Shown: positions 44,553 through 53,928 of the stretch, one piece after another
How positions within the stretch are numbered: the first letter of the stretch is position 1
Layout of the letters: the number at the start of each line of letters is the position of its first letter
Source: Paenibacillus sacheonensis
GTDB lineage: Bacteria; Bacillota; Bacilli; Paenibacillales; Paenibacillaceae
Reading direction: 5' to 3'
DNA: 64,000 bases
Assembly (NCBI RefSeq): GCF_009909195.1
Contig: NZ_JAAAMU010000015.1
Coordinates: 115,325 to 179,324, forward strand
Program-made: the position numbers and the translations under genes
The notes under the pieces: model-generated
The model's database searches: none
Told to the model about the DNA's origin: nothing
Seen by the model: only the letters and a program-made list of their open reading frames with translations

Positions 44553-45563
44553 ATGGCGCCGAAAATCAAAGATGTGGCGAAGAAAGCTGGCGTATCGGTC
44601 ACGACGGTTTCGCGCGTGCTGAACGGCGAGAAGTACGTCAAAGACGATTTGAAGGACAGAGTGAAGCAGGCAATCGACGAGCTGGGGTACACGCCGAGCC
44701 ATATCGCCAGGAGTCTCGTGCGGAAGAAGACGAACCTCATCGGGGTCATCGTGCCCGACGTGACGTCGAGCTTTTATTCTACCATCCTGAGCAGCATAGA
44801 GAAGACGGCGAGCATGAACGATTATAATCTGCTCGTGTGCAACATCATCGAGGACATCGACAAAGAGCTCAAATATTTGAACGTGTTCAAGGAAATGCGC
44901 GTGGACGGCATCATTATCATGCACGAGAAGCTGAACGACGAGATACGGGACATGATCCATAAGCTCGGCATCCCGATTATTTTCTCCAGCGTCAAGCCGA
45001 CGGACCAGGCTTTCGCCTCCGTGATCATCGACGACTATACGGCCGCTTACGACGCGACGCGTTACCTGATCGAGCTCGGGCACGAACGGATCGGCTTTAT
45101 CGGCGGCGACATGCGCGACGTGACGTCGGGGCAGAACCGCTATATCGGGTACTGCCGCGCGATGGCCGACAGCTCGCTGCCGCTCGTGGACGAGCATGTC
45201 CGTTTCGGCGATTACAAGACGCAAAGCGGCTATGATCTCATCCGGGAGCTGCTCGCCTGCGAGGACCGGCCTACGGCCGTCTTCGCCGTCAGCGACGACA
45301 TGGCGGTAGGCGCGATGAACGCCGTGCGCGACCAAGGCTTGGCAGTACCGGACGACCTCTCGATCATCGGCTTCGACGGCAGCCAGCTGACGGAGCTCGT
45401 GCGGCCGCGATTGACGTCCATGGAGCAGCCGATCCAGGAGATGGGGAAGGTCACGGTCGAGGTGCTGATCGACATGATCATGGACCAAGAGGACGCGCCC
45501 GGACAGGATGTCGTGCTGAAGCATCAGCTCGTCGTCCGCGACAGCTGCAAGCGGCATGGATAA
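44553..45563 (+). CDS. LacI-family repressor of the locus
   Basis: 336 residues. The N-terminal helix-turn-helix reads KIKDVAKKAGVSVTTVSRVL with a hinge helix near 50 (SHIARSLVRKKTNLIGVI). The periplasmic-binding-like effector domain (60-330) has the usual AVFAVSDDMAVGAMNAV and LSIIGFDG blocks. Six TGGWANCGNTACCA sites in the locus are its likely operators, because the CG-centred palindrome is the LacI-family pattern. Inositol catabolism in Bacillus is instead controlled by the DeoR-type IolR, so this is a different control scheme. The inducer is unknown. Confidence 0.93.
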   Translation: MAPKIKDVAKKAGVSVTTVSRVLNGEKYVKDDLKDRVKQAIDELGYTPSHIARSLVRKKTNLIGVIVPDVTSSFYSTILSSIEKTASMNDYNLLVCNIIEDIDKELKYLNVFKEMRVDGIIIMHEKLNDEIRDMIHKLGIPIIFSSVKPTDQAFASVIIDDYTAAYDATRYLIELGHERIGFIGGDMRDVTSGQNRYIGYCRAMADSSLPLVDEHVRFGDYKTQSGYDLIRELLACEDRPTAVFAVSDDMAVGAMNAVRDQGLAVPDDLSIIGFDGSQLTELVRPRLTSMEQPIQEMGKVTVEVLIDMIMDQEDAPGQDVVLKHQLVVRDSCKRHG

Positions 45564-45607
45564 ATAACGCAGGCATCATTACATCGGAGTGGAAGAGGGA
45601 GAGAGAC

Positions 45608-46567
45608 GTGAAGAAATTCGATGCTGTCGTCGTCGGAGACGTCAATATAGATCTTGTGGTAGTGGGGTACAGCCAGGTGCCGCAGCCCGGCCAGGAAGTG
45701 TTCGTGGATAACATGATGATGCACGTAGGCGGGGGAGCGGCATTGTTCTCGCTCTCTCTCGCCAAGCTCGGCCTTGGCGTGGCGTTCAACGGCGTATTGG
45801 GAGATGACAGCAACGGCAGCTTCATCCGGGAGCAATTCGCCCAATATGGTATCGATACCAGCCAGATTCAAACGAGCAAAACCCATCAAACCGGCATCTC
45901 GATTGCCTTTAATCCGGATACGGACCGTTCCTTCCTCTCTTATATGGGGTCCAATCAGGAGCTGGCGCTCGAGCGGCTCGACATCGAGCAGATCGCGCAG
46001 GGGAGGCATGTCCATCTGACGGGCTACCGGGGCAGGGAGAACCACGAGCAGTTTCTCGCGATCGTCAAGCGGTTGAAGGAGAAGGGTGTTACGCTTTCCT
46101 GCGATGTCGGCTGGGACGATTCCGGCGAATGGTACGAGGGGATCTTCGAGCTGATGCGCCACATCGACGTATTCCTGATGAACGAGACCGAGGCGTTGCA
46201 TTATACGCGCCGCGAGCGGATCGCGGATTCGCTCGCGATCATGGCGGATCATGGATCCCATATCGTGGTGAAGCTCGGCTCGGACGGAGCCGTCGCGATG
46301 AAGGACGGCGTCATGACGCGGCACCTGGCCTTCAAGGTCGAGGCCGTGGATACGACCGGCGCGGGAGATTCCTTCAATGCCGGATATTTATACGGCTTCA
46401 TTCAAGGCTTCGACGTCGAGACGTCGCTCAAGTTCGGCAACGCCTGCGGCGCGATGTCCGTCGGCGCTTACGGCGGTAGCACGGGCACGCCGGACTTGGA
46501 AGGGCTGAAGGCGTTTCTGCAGCGGCATGCAGGCAGTCGAATTCTGCCGAGGGCGATCTCGCAATAA
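45608..46567 (+). CDS. PfkB-family carbohydrate kinase
   Basis: A 319-residue ribokinase-fold kinase that phosphorylates a sugar or sugar acid. The N-terminal substrate motif MMHVGGGAALFSLSLAKLG is followed by DVGWDDSGEW and the ATP/anion-hole motif DTTGAGDSFNAGY with the catalytic Asp. GTG starts the gene after GAGGGAGAGA. It is distinct from the IolC at 50424. A perfect LacI operator palindrome lies inside it at codons 80-84. The substrate is unknown. Confidence 0.92.
   Translation: MKKFDAVVVGDVNIDLVVVGYSQVPQPGQEVFVDNMMMHVGGGAALFSLSLAKLGLGVAFNGVLGDDSNGSFIREQFAQYGIDTSQIQTSKTHQTGISIAFNPDTDRSFLSYMGSNQELALERLDIEQIAQGRHVHLTGYRGRENHEQFLAIVKRLKEKGVTLSCDVGWDDSGEWYEGIFELMRHIDVFLMNETEALHYTRRERIADSLAIMADHGSHIVVKLGSDGAVAMKDGVMTRHLAFKVEAVDTTGAGDSFNAGYLYGFIQGFDVETSLKFGNACGAMSVGAYGGSTGTPDLEGLKAFLQRHAGSRILPRAISQ
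45847..45860. promoter_or_regulatory. Intragenic LacI operator (site 5)
   Basis: The perfect 14-base palindrome TGGTATCGATACCA lies within the PfkB coding sequence (residues Tyr-Gly-Ile-Asp-Thr). It is the most symmetric of the six matches. It could act as an auxiliary site for DNA looping or as a roadblock; chance occurrence cannot be excluded. Confidence 0.6.
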
Positions 46568-46584
46568 CGCGTCGGCGATCGTTA

Positions 46585-46598
46585 TGGAATCGATACCA
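46585..46598. promoter_or_regulatory. LacI operator site 6
   Basis: TGGAATCGATACCA lies 18 bases after the PfkB stop and 61 bases before the aldo/keto reductase start. This suggests a further regulated promoter for the reductase-isomerase-iolD part. Confidence 0.8.
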
Positions 46599-46658
46599 GA
46601 TTATAAATTCGATAGCGAATGAAGAAGCGGACTTGAGCTGTCTAAGGAGGATGTAAGG

Positions 46659-47600
46659 ATGGACGCGTTGCATATTCAAGGTGTGGATAAACCGATCTCC
46701 CGGCTGATCATGGGAACGGGCGACTTGCGGAAATTAGAGGAGAACGAGCGGCTGATGCTGCGCGCTTACGTGGACGCCGGCGGCAATGCGTTCGATACCG
46801 CTCACCAATACCGGGGCAGGGAGAAGCTGCTCGGCGAGTGGCTAGCCGAGGAGAAGCTGCGGGACAAGGTCGTCATTCTGACGAAGGGCGCCCATCATGA
46901 CGACGGGAGTCCGGGGCCGCGGGTTAACCCGCAGGCGATCCGCCAGGATCTGACGGAAAGCTTGGAGCGGCTCGGCACCGATCACGTCGAGATCTTCGCG
47001 CTGCACCGCGACGACGAGACCGTCGCGGTCGGACCGATCATCGAGGAGCTGAACGCGAACCTCGAAGCCGGTCGGCTGCGCGCGTTCGGCGCGTCGAACT
47101 GGACGCACGCGCGGATTCAGGAAGCGAACGAATACGCAGCCTCGCATGGCTTGACCGGATTCGCGTTCAGCAGCACGAACCTGAGCCTGGCCAAGCCGCA
47201 GGAGGCGCGGTGGCCGGGCGTCGTCTCGGCGGACGAGGCGACGATCGCTTGGCACGCTGCGAACGGCATGCCGCTCTTGTCCTGGTCGGCGCAGGCGGGC
47301 GGATTCTTCTCCGGCCACTTCACGCCCGAGAACCGCGCGGACGAAGAAATGGTGCGCGTGTACTACAGCGAAGGCAACTGGGAGCGTTATCGCCGGGCCG
47401 TGAAGATGGCCGGGGAGAAGGGCGTCACCCCGATCCAGCTCGCGCTGTCCTACGTGCTGCATCAGCCGTTCGCCACTGGCGCGATCATCGGACCGCGCAA
47501 TCCCGGAGAGCTGCTTTCCTCGGTCGAGGCGATGAACCTGCATCTGACGCTCGAAGAAGTCGAATGGCTCGATTTGAAAAGGGAGGCGATCGCGCAATGA
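46659..47600 (+). CDS. Aldo/keto reductase
   Basis: A 313-residue NAD(P)-dependent (beta/alpha)8 oxidoreductase. The catalytic tetrad is visible: Asp and Tyr in NAFDTAHQYRG, Lys in ILTKGAHH and His in IFALHRDD. The cofactor-binding end has GAIIGPRNPGELL. The start ATG follows CTAAGGAGG. Bacillus carries an AKR (IolS) beside its iol operon, which makes an inositol or inosose redox role plausible here, but substrate specificity cannot be read. The stop overlaps the next start (ATGA). Confidence 0.93.
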   Translation: MDALHIQGVDKPISRLIMGTGDLRKLEENERLMLRAYVDAGGNAFDTAHQYRGREKLLGEWLAEEKLRDKVVILTKGAHHDDGSPGPRVNPQAIRQDLTESLERLGTDHVEIFALHRDDETVAVGPIIEELNANLEAGRLRAFGASNWTHARIQEANEYAASHGLTGFAFSSTNLSLAKPQEARWPGVVSADEATIAWHAANGMPLLSWSAQAGGFFSGHFTPENRADEEMVRVYYSEGNWERYRRAVKMAGEKGVTPIQLALSYVLHQPFATGAIIGPRNPGELLSSVEAMNLHLTLEEVEWLDLKREAIAQ

Positions 47601-48349
47601 TCAAGCAACGGCTTGCCGCGCAGCTGTACACGGTGCGCAACGAACTGAAGAAGGATTTCGAGGCCGTCCTGCGGGAATTGGCGCAAATGGGCTGGGCAGC
47701 CGTTCAGATCGACGGCTTGCACGGCAATCCGGCGCGCGACATCGCGGCGGTCATGAACGAGCTCGGCCTCAAGACCGCCGGCATGCATGTCGGCCTCCCG
47801 CGGATGCGGGACGACCTGGACAACGTGCTGGAGGAAGCGCGGTTGTTCGGCACGAAGGATTTCATCTGCCATTCCCTGCCGGACGGCCTGCAGAATCCGG
47901 AAGGCTACGCAAGCGTGAAGCGCGACCTGCTGGCCGTCGCGGAGCGCGTGAAGGGAACGGAATTCCGGGTCGGCTACCATAACCACGATTTCGAGTTTCA
48001 CACGACGATCGACGGCAAGTTCGCGCTCGAATACTTGCTCGATGACCCGGCGATCTACGCCGAGATCGATACGTACTGGGTGAAGAAAGCGGGCCAGGAT
48101 CCGCTGTCGTTCATCCGCGGCTACGCGAACCGGATGCCGATCCTTCACCTGAAGGACATGACGGCGGACGACCGCCAGTATTTCGCGGAGATCGGCTCGG
48201 GCGTCATCGACTTCGCGCCGATCCTCCGCTGGGGACTGGCAAGCGGCGTCGAATGGTTCGCCGTCGAGCAGGATTACTGCCCGGGCAGCCCGCTCGACAG
48301 CCTGGCGGCGAGTCTGGAATACCTGCTCAAGCTGGACGAAACGCTCTAA
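47597..48349 (+). CDS. Sugar phosphate isomerase/epimerase (IolE/IolI-like)
   Basis: A 250-residue AP-endonuclease-2-type TIM barrel. It starts MIKQRLAAQLYTVRNELKKD and has metal-site strands VGYHNHDFEF, YAEIDTYWVKKAG, MPILHLKDM and WFAVEQDY. The ATG overlaps the reductase stop, so the genes are coupled; earlier open frame is shadow. In this locus it could be the inosose dehydratase (IolE) or the ketose isomerase (IolI). It is shorter than IolE of Bacillus (~297), so I do not assign a symbol. Confidence 0.9.
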   Translation: MIKQRLAAQLYTVRNELKKDFEAVLRELAQMGWAAVQIDGLHGNPARDIAAVMNELGLKTAGMHVGLPRMRDDLDNVLEEARLFGTKDFICHSLPDGLQNPEGYASVKRDLLAVAERVKGTEFRVGYHNHDFEFHTTIDGKFALEYLLDDPAIYAEIDTYWVKKAGQDPLSFIRGYANRMPILHLKDMTADDRQYFAEIGSGVIDFAPILRWGLASGVEWFAVEQDYCPGSPLDSLAASLEYLLKLDETL

Positions 48350-48381
48350 GCGACATCATCCGTGAACGGAGGCGGCAACGC

Positions 48382-50247
48382 ATGCATACGATTCGACTGA
48401 CGATGGCCCAGGCGCTGCTCAAATTCCTGGACCAACAATATCTCTCCGCGGACGGGGAAGAGACGAAATTCGTCCGCGGCGTCATGGGCATCTTCGGCCA
48501 TGGCAACGTGACGGGCATCGGCGAAGCGCTCGAGAGGGCATCCGGCGAGCTTGCATTCATCCAAGGCAAGAGCGAGCAGGGCATGGTGCATGCCGCGGCG
48601 GCTTACGCCAAGCAGAAGAACCGCCGGCAGATCTTCGCCTGCACCTCGTCGATCGGGCCGGGCGCGCTGAACATGGTGACCGCGGCCGGCACGGCGACGG
48701 TCAACCGCATTCCCGTCCTGCTGCTGCCGGGCGACAACTTCGCCAGCCGCCAGCCGGACCCGGTGCTGCAGCAGCTGGAGGTGCCGAGCGATTATTCCGT
48801 CTCGGCGACCGATGCGTTCAAGCCGGTCAGCAAGTTCTGGGACCGGATCGTCCGTCCCGAGCAGCTGATGGCGTCGCTGCTGCAGGCGATGCGGGTCCTG
48901 ACCGATCCCGCGGATACGGGCGCCGTTACGCTGGCGCTGCCGCAGGACGCGCAGGCCGAAGCTTACGATTATCCGGCCGCGTTCTTCGAGAAGCGCGTGC
49001 ATTACCTCGACCGCCGTCCGGCGTCTCCGGACGCGGTCAAGCGGGCCGCCGAGGCGATCGTCGGCAAGCGGAAGCCGCTGATCATCGCGGGCGGCGGCGT
49101 CCTCTATGCCGAGGCGACGGAAGCGCTGCGGCAGTTCGCGGAGACGTTCGGCATCCCGGTCGCGGAGACGCAGGCCGGCAAGAGCGCGATGCCGTGGAAC
49201 CATCCGCTCGCCCTCGGCGGCGTCGGGACGACCGGCACGCTGGCGGCGAACCGGGTCGCCGCGGAGGCCGACGTAATCATCGGCGTCGGCACGCGCTTCT
49301 CCGATTTCACGACGGCGTCCAAGTCGGCTTTCCGCTGCCCCGGCGCGGCGTTCGTGAACATCAACGTCAGCGCGTTCGACGCAGTCAAGCTGGAAGGCGC
49401 AGCCATCACGGCGGATGCCAAGACAGGGCTCGCGGCCTTGGCGCAAGAGCTGACGCAGCGCGGCTACCTGAGCGGTTACGAGGAAGGCGCCATCGCCGCG
49501 CTCAAGGCGGAATGGAACGCCGAAGTCGACCGTCTCTACGCGCTCGAGAGCGACGAAGGCTTGACGCAGACACGCGCGCTCGGCGTCATCAACGGCTTCA
49601 TCGGTCCGAAGGACGTCATCGTCGCCGCGGCCGGCAGTCTGCCGGGCGACCTGCACCGCCTCTGGCGGACGACCGAGCCGAAGACGTACCACATGGAATA
49701 CGGCTTCTCCTGCATGGGCTACGAGGTTAGCGGGGCGTTCGGCGCCGCGCTTGCCGAGCCGGAGCGGGACGTGTACGCGTTCGTCGGCGACGGCAGCTAC
49801 CTCATGCTCCATTCGGAGCTGGTGACGGCCCTTCAAGAGGGCGTGAAGCTGACGGTGCTGCTGCTCGACAATCACGGCTTCCAGTGCATTCATAATTTGC
49901 AGCGCGGTCATGGCAGCGACGGCTTCGGCAACGAATTCCGATATCGCTCCAAGGAAACGGGCCGCCTGAACGGCACGTACATGCCGATCGACTTCGCGAT
50001 GCATGCGCGCAGCTTGGGGGCGGCCGCCTATACGGCGCGCACGGCGGAGGAATTGGCCGATGCGCTGCGGCAGGCGAAGGGCGAGGAAGGTCCGGTGCTG
50101 GTGGAGATCAAGGTGCTCCCGGGCACGAACTCGGACGGTTACGAGTCGTGGTGGCATGTCGGCGTGCCGGAGGTGTCCGAGAGCGGGAAGGTCGTCGAGG
50201 CGCATGAGCGGATGCAAGAGGGTCTCCGGGCCGCGCGTCCTTATTGA
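48382..50247 (+). CDS. iolD: 3D-trihydroxycyclohexane-1,2-dione hydrolase
   Basis: A 621-residue thiamine-diphosphate enzyme opening the ring of the diketo-inositol intermediate. The start MHTIRLTMAQALLKFLDQQY is the IolD signature. The cofactor Glu sits in GKSEQGMVHAAAAYAKQ. The central FAD-like domain has GGGVLYAEATEALRQF. The ThDP motif GDGSYLMLHSELV...LLLDNHGFQCI closes the enzyme. The ATG at 48382 follows CGGAGGCGG. It follows the isomerase gene by 32 bases and is the first definite inositol-catabolic gene. Confidence 0.97.
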   Translation: MHTIRLTMAQALLKFLDQQYLSADGEETKFVRGVMGIFGHGNVTGIGEALERASGELAFIQGKSEQGMVHAAAAYAKQKNRRQIFACTSSIGPGALNMVTAAGTATVNRIPVLLLPGDNFASRQPDPVLQQLEVPSDYSVSATDAFKPVSKFWDRIVRPEQLMASLLQAMRVLTDPADTGAVTLALPQDAQAEAYDYPAAFFEKRVHYLDRRPASPDAVKRAAEAIVGKRKPLIIAGGGVLYAEATEALRQFAETFGIPVAETQAGKSAMPWNHPLALGGVGTTGTLAANRVAAEADVIIGVGTRFSDFTTASKSAFRCPGAAFVNINVSAFDAVKLEGAAITADAKTGLAALAQELTQRGYLSGYEEGAIAALKAEWNAEVDRLYALESDEGLTQTRALGVINGFIGPKDVIVAAAGSLPGDLHRLWRTTEPKTYHMEYGFSCMGYEVSGAFGAALAEPERDVYAFVGDGSYLMLHSELVTALQEGVKLTVLLLDNHGFQCIHNLQRGHGSDGFGNEFRYRSKETGRLNGTYMPIDFAMHARSLGAAAYTARTAEELADALRQAKGEEGPVLVEIKVLPGTNSDGYESWWHVGVPEVSESGKVVEAHERMQEGLRAARPY

Positions 50248-50332
50248 CAGCTCTATTGGATAGCCGATCATCGCATGAATTGCATTTCCTTCGCTAACTG
50301 GCCAGCATCGCTTGAGATCAGGCATTCATCGC

Positions 50333-50364
50333 ATGAAATAAAGCATTCATGAAATAAAGCATTC
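50333..50364. repeat. Perfect 16-bp tandem duplication before iolC
   Basis: ATGAAATAAAGCATTC occurs twice head to tail in the 176-base gap between iolD and iolC. A partly inverted copy (GCATTCATCGCATGA) lies just left. The gap is AT-rich against its surroundings and may hold a secondary promoter (TATATAGG near 50366). Confidence 0.75.
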
Positions 50365-50423
50365 TATATAGGAAATAATTCGCAAGCTATCCATTCAATC
50401 CGAACATCAGGGAGGGCTGCAAG

Positions 50424-51419
50424 ATGGAGTCCATCGCTTTCGATGCCGGCAAGCCGCGCGATTTCGTCGCGATCGGCCGGCTGTGCATCGATTTGAACGC
50501 CAACGAGATCAATCGCCCGATGGAAGAGACGATGACGTTCACCAAGTACGTCGGCGGCTCGCCGGCCAATATCTGCATCGGCATGTCCCGCTTGGGGCAA
50601 AGCGCCGCCTTCATCGGCAAGGTGGCGGACGACCAAATGGGCCGGTTCATCCTGCGTTATTTGCGCGATAACAACATCGATACGTCCGGCGTGACGACGG
50701 ACCGCACGGGCGCGGTAACGGGACTCGCGTTTACGGAAATCAAGAGCCCAGAGGAATGCAGCATCCTCATGTACCGCGACAACGTCGCCGACCTGCTGCT
50801 CGCGCCGGAAGAAGTGGACGAGGCGCTCATCGCGGACAGCAAGGTGCTGCTCGTATCCGGCACGGCGCTGGCGAAGAGCCCGTCGCGCGAAGCGGTGCTG
50901 CTCGCGCTCCGTTATGCCCGCAAGCACGGCACGAAGGTCGTCTTCGATATCGATTACCGGCCGTATTCGTGGGCATCGCCCGAGGAAACGGCGATCTGCT
51001 ATCAGCTCGCGGCGGAGAAGAGCGACATCATCATCGGCACCCGCGAGGAATTCGACATGCTCGAGCGCTTCGACGGCAGCGCCGCGCGCAGCGACGAGGC
51101 GACGGCGGCTCAATGGTTCGGCTGCCGCGCCGAGCTCGTCGTCATCAAGCACGGCAAGGACGGCTCCATCGCCTACGGCAAAGACGGAAGCTCTCACCGG
51201 GGCGCGATATTCCCCGCGAAGGTCATCAAGACGTTCGGCGCGGGCGACTCCTACGCGGCGGGCTTCCTCTACGGCCTGATGCAGGGGTGGACCGTCGGCC
51301 GCAGCATGGCATTCGGCAGCGCGTCCGCGTCCATCGTCATCTCCAGCCACAGCTGCTCCGACGCGATGCCGACGGTTCGGCAGATCGAAGATTATATAGC
51401 AGCTTCCCAGCAAGCCTAA
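50424..51419 (+). CDS. iolC: 5-dehydro-2-deoxygluconokinase
   Basis: A 331-residue PfkB kinase phosphorylating 2-deoxy-5-keto-gluconate. It has RLCIDLNANEINRPME, the substrate motif GGSPANICIGMSRLG and DIDYRPYSWASPEET. The ATP motif FGAGDSYAAGFLYG has the catalytic Asp. These blocks separate IolC from the PfkB at 45608. The ATG follows CAGGGAGGG. iolA starts 27 bases after it. Confidence 0.95.
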   Translation: MESIAFDAGKPRDFVAIGRLCIDLNANEINRPMEETMTFTKYVGGSPANICIGMSRLGQSAAFIGKVADDQMGRFILRYLRDNNIDTSGVTTDRTGAVTGLAFTEIKSPEECSILMYRDNVADLLLAPEEVDEALIADSKVLLVSGTALAKSPSREAVLLALRYARKHGTKVVFDIDYRPYSWASPEETAICYQLAAEKSDIIIGTREEFDMLERFDGSAARSDEATAAQWFGCRAELVVIKHGKDGSIAYGKDGSSHRGAIFPAKVIKTFGAGDSYAAGFLYGLMQGWTVGRSMAFGSASASIVISSHSCSDAMPTVRQIEDYIAASQQA

Positions 51420-51446
51420 TTCCGATTCCGAAAGGAGATTTTCCGA

Positions 51447-52907
51447 ATGTCCCACACGAACGCACCGGCTCTGCTTCCCAACTACATCGGCGGCGAATGG
51501 GTCGCATCCGTCTCCGGCAGCTCCGAGCCGGTCTATAACCCGGCAACCGGCGAGATCATCCACCAGGTGCCGCTCTCGTCCAAGGACGAACTGGACGGCG
51601 CCGTCCGCGTCGCCAAAGCCGCTTTCGAGGCATGGAGCAAGACGCCGGTTCCCCGCCGCGCGCGCATCCTGTTCAAGTACCAGCAGCTGCTCGTCGATCA
51701 CTGGGACGAGCTGGCCCGCATCGTCACGCTGGAGAACGGCAAGAGCTATGCCGAAGCGCACGGCGAAGTGCTGCGCGGCATCGAATGCGTCGAATTCGCC
51801 GCTGGCGCGCCTTCGCTCATGATGGGCCGGCAGCTGCCGGATATCGCGACGAACCTGGAATCCGGCATGTACCGCTACCCGGTCGGCGTCGTCGGCGGCA
51901 TCACGCCGTTCAACTTCCCGATGATGGTCCCGTGCTGGATGTTCCCGCTCGCGATCGCCTGCGGCAACACGTTCGTGCTGAAGCCGTCCGAGCGGACGCC
52001 GCTGCTCGCAAACCGGCTGGCGGAGCTTTTCCGGGAAGCGGGTTTGCCGGACGGCGTGCTGAACGTCGTCCACGGCGCGCATGACGTCGTGAACGGCCTG
52101 CTCGCGCATCCGGACGTCCGGGCGATCTCGTTCGTCGGCTCCCAGCCGGTGGCCGAGTACGTCTACAAGACCGCATCCGCCCATGGCAAGCGGGTCCAGG
52201 CGCTCGCCGGCGCGAAGAACCACTCCATCGTCATGCCGGACGCGGATCTCGATGCCGCGGTCACGCAGATCGTCGGCGCAGCTTTCGGCTCCGCGGGCGA
52301 GCGCTGCATGGCCTGTTCCGTCGTCGTCGCCGTCGGCGAGGCGGCCGAGCCGCTGATCGAGAAGCTGGTCGCCGCGGCGGACCGGATCACGATCGGCAAC
52401 GGCATGGACGAAGGCGTCTTCCTCGGCCCGGTCATCCGCGGTCCGCACAAGGAACGCACGCTCGGCTATATCGCGTCCGGCGAGCAAGACGGCGCGGTGC
52501 TGCGCCGCGACGGACGTACCGATGCCGCGGCAGCGGGCGACGGTTACTTCGTCGGCCCGACCATCTTCGATCACGTGACGAGCGAGATGAAGATCTGGCA
52601 GGACGAGATTTTCGCGCCGGTACTGTCGGTCGTGCGGGTGAACAGCTTGGACGAAGCGATCGCGTTGTCCAACGAATCGGACTTCGCGAACGGCGCCTGC
52701 CTCTTCACGCAGAACGGCAGCAGCGTCCGCCACTTCCGCGAGAACATCGACGCAGGCATGCTCGGCATCAACCTGGGCGTGCCCGCGCCGATGGCGTTCT
52801 TCCCGTTCTCGGGCTGGAAAAAATCGTTCTACGGCGATCTGCACGCGAACGGACAGGACGGCGTGGAGTTTTATACGCGCAAGAAAATGGTGACGGCGCG
52901 CTGGTAA
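51447..52907 (+). CDS. iolA: Methylmalonate-semialdehyde dehydrogenase (CoA-acylating)
   Basis: A 486-residue aldehyde dehydrogenase (also called mmsA) that turns malonate semialdehyde plus CoA into acetyl-CoA. It has YIGGEWVAS, the NAD-binding [20 protein letters not shown] and KPSERTP, the catalytic Cys in GERCMACS, and the C-terminal [18 protein letters not shown] typical of IolA. Length is normal. The ATG follows AAAGGAG. It closes the inositol pathway at the end of the iol genes present here. Confidence 0.95.
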   Translation: MSHTNAPALLPNYIGGEWVASVSGSSEPVYNPATGEIIHQVPLSSKDELDGAVRVAKAAFEAWSKTPVPRRARILFKYQQLLVDHWDELARIVTLENGKSYAEAHGEVLRGIECVEFAAGAPSLMMGRQLPDIATNLESGMYRYPVGVVGGITPFNFPMMVPCWMFPLAIACGNTFVLKPSERTPLLANRLAELFREAGLPDGVLNVVHGAHDVVNGLLAHPDVRAISFVGSQPVAEYVYKTASAHGKRVQALAGAKNHSIVMPDADLDAAVTQIVGAAFGSAGERCMACSVVVAVGEAAEPLIEKLVAAADRITIGNGMDEGVFLGPVIRGPHKERTLGYIASGEQDGAVLRRDGRTDAAAAGDGYFVGPTIFDHVTSEMKIWQDEIFAPVLSVVRVNSLDEAIALSNESDFANGACLFTQNGSSVRHFRENIDAGMLGINLGVPAPMAFFPFSGWKKSFYGDLHANGQDGVEFYTRKKMVTARW

Positions 52908-52932
52908 GCGCCGGGAGGGAGCATTCACATCC

Positions 52933-53751
52933 ATGAGCGAGCTCATCGTAAAACCAAGCCTGACGCCGGACGCGGAGGGCAATGTCCTGCGCATCACGCC
53001 GGCATCGGCAGGCTGGACGTACGTCGGCTTTGAAGTATATCGGATGAATCCCGGGGAGCGGCTCGTTCGTTCGACCGGGGAATTGGAGGCGTGCCTCGTG
53101 CTGCTTGCCGGCAAGGCGGATGTCGCAACCTCGGAGCAGGCATGGAACGGGATCGGCGCGCGCATGAGCGTGTTCGAGAAAATTCCGCCGTACTCGGTCT
53201 ACGTGCCTTCCGGCGACCGGTTCGAAATCACGGCCGCGACAGAGCTTCATCTCGCGCTTTGCTGGGCGCCGGGGAAGGCAACGCAAGCGGCCCGTCTGAT
53301 CGCTCCCGGGGACGTAGGCGTCGAAGTCCGCGGCCAAGGCAGCACGGAGCGGCTCATCCACAACATTTTGCCGGAATCCGAGGCGGCGGACAGCCTGCTC
53401 GTCGTGGAAGTGTTCACGCCTGGCGGCCATTGGTCCAGCTATCCGCCGCATAAGCACGACCGGGATCATCTGCCCGAGGAATCGCTGCTCGAGGAGACGT
53501 ATTACTATCAAGTCAAGCCGGAGCAGGGCTTCGCGGTACAGCGGGTCTACACGGACGATCGCTCGCTGGACGAGACGCTGGCGGTAGCAAGCGGCGAAGC
53601 GGTGCTCGTGCCTCGGGGCTACCATCCCGTATCGGCTCCTCCGGGGTACGATGCCTACTACTTGAACGTCATGGCAGGCCCGGTGCGGATATGGAAGTTC
53701 TGCAACGATCCGGATCATGCGTGGCTCATGCCGAAGCCGGCCGTGGAATAA
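52933..53751 (+). CDS. iolB: 5-deoxy-glucuronate isomerase
   Basis: A 272-residue bicupin isomerase converting 5-deoxy-glucuronate to 2-deoxy-5-keto-gluconate, between IolD and IolC. The C-terminal cupin has the metal-binding set YPPHKHDRDHLPEESLLEE and RGYHPVSAPPGYDAYYLNVMAG. The ATG follows GGGAGGGAGC. It ends at a strong terminator, so the iol unit reads D-C-A-B. Confidence 0.95.
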   Translation: MSELIVKPSLTPDAEGNVLRITPASAGWTYVGFEVYRMNPGERLVRSTGELEACLVLLAGKADVATSEQAWNGIGARMSVFEKIPPYSVYVPSGDRFEITAATELHLALCWAPGKATQAARLIAPGDVGVEVRGQGSTERLIHNILPESEAADSLLVVEVFTPGGHWSSYPPHKHDRDHLPEESLLEETYYYQVKPEQGFAVQRVYTDDRSLDETLAVASGEAVLVPRGYHPVSAPPGYDAYYLNVMAGPVRIWKFCNDPDHAWLMPKPAVE

Positions 53752-53774
53752 GTTTATCTTTCATAAACGAAAGT

Positions 53775-53809
53775 GCCCGCCTTTGCTGGTTTGCAAAGGC
53801 GGGCTTTTT
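53775..53809 (+). terminator. Terminator of the sugar/iol locus
   Basis: A perfect 12-bp stem (GCCCGCCTTTGC / GCAAAGGCGGGC) with a six-base loop is followed by TTTTT. Confidence 0.95.
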
Positions 53810-53928
53810 AATGTGGTTGGTCCCTTTAAAAATGGACAAGCGGGCAACGCTGCTCCGCCTCGGAGCTTGCCGTCCGGATCGGCGCGGAGGAGGCAATGCT
53901 AGTTCACAATATCTTAATGTTAGAAATA

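Noticed and set aside
48346..50325. 659-residue minus-strand frame opposite iolD
   Set aside because: Same composition artefact; it covers a certain gene and has no ribosome site.
50364..53165. 933-residue open frame on the minus strand opposite iolC, iolA and iolB
   Set aside because: It is antisense to three certain genes, Arg/Ala/Asp-rich in the way GC-rich shadows are, with no start signal and no recognisable motif.
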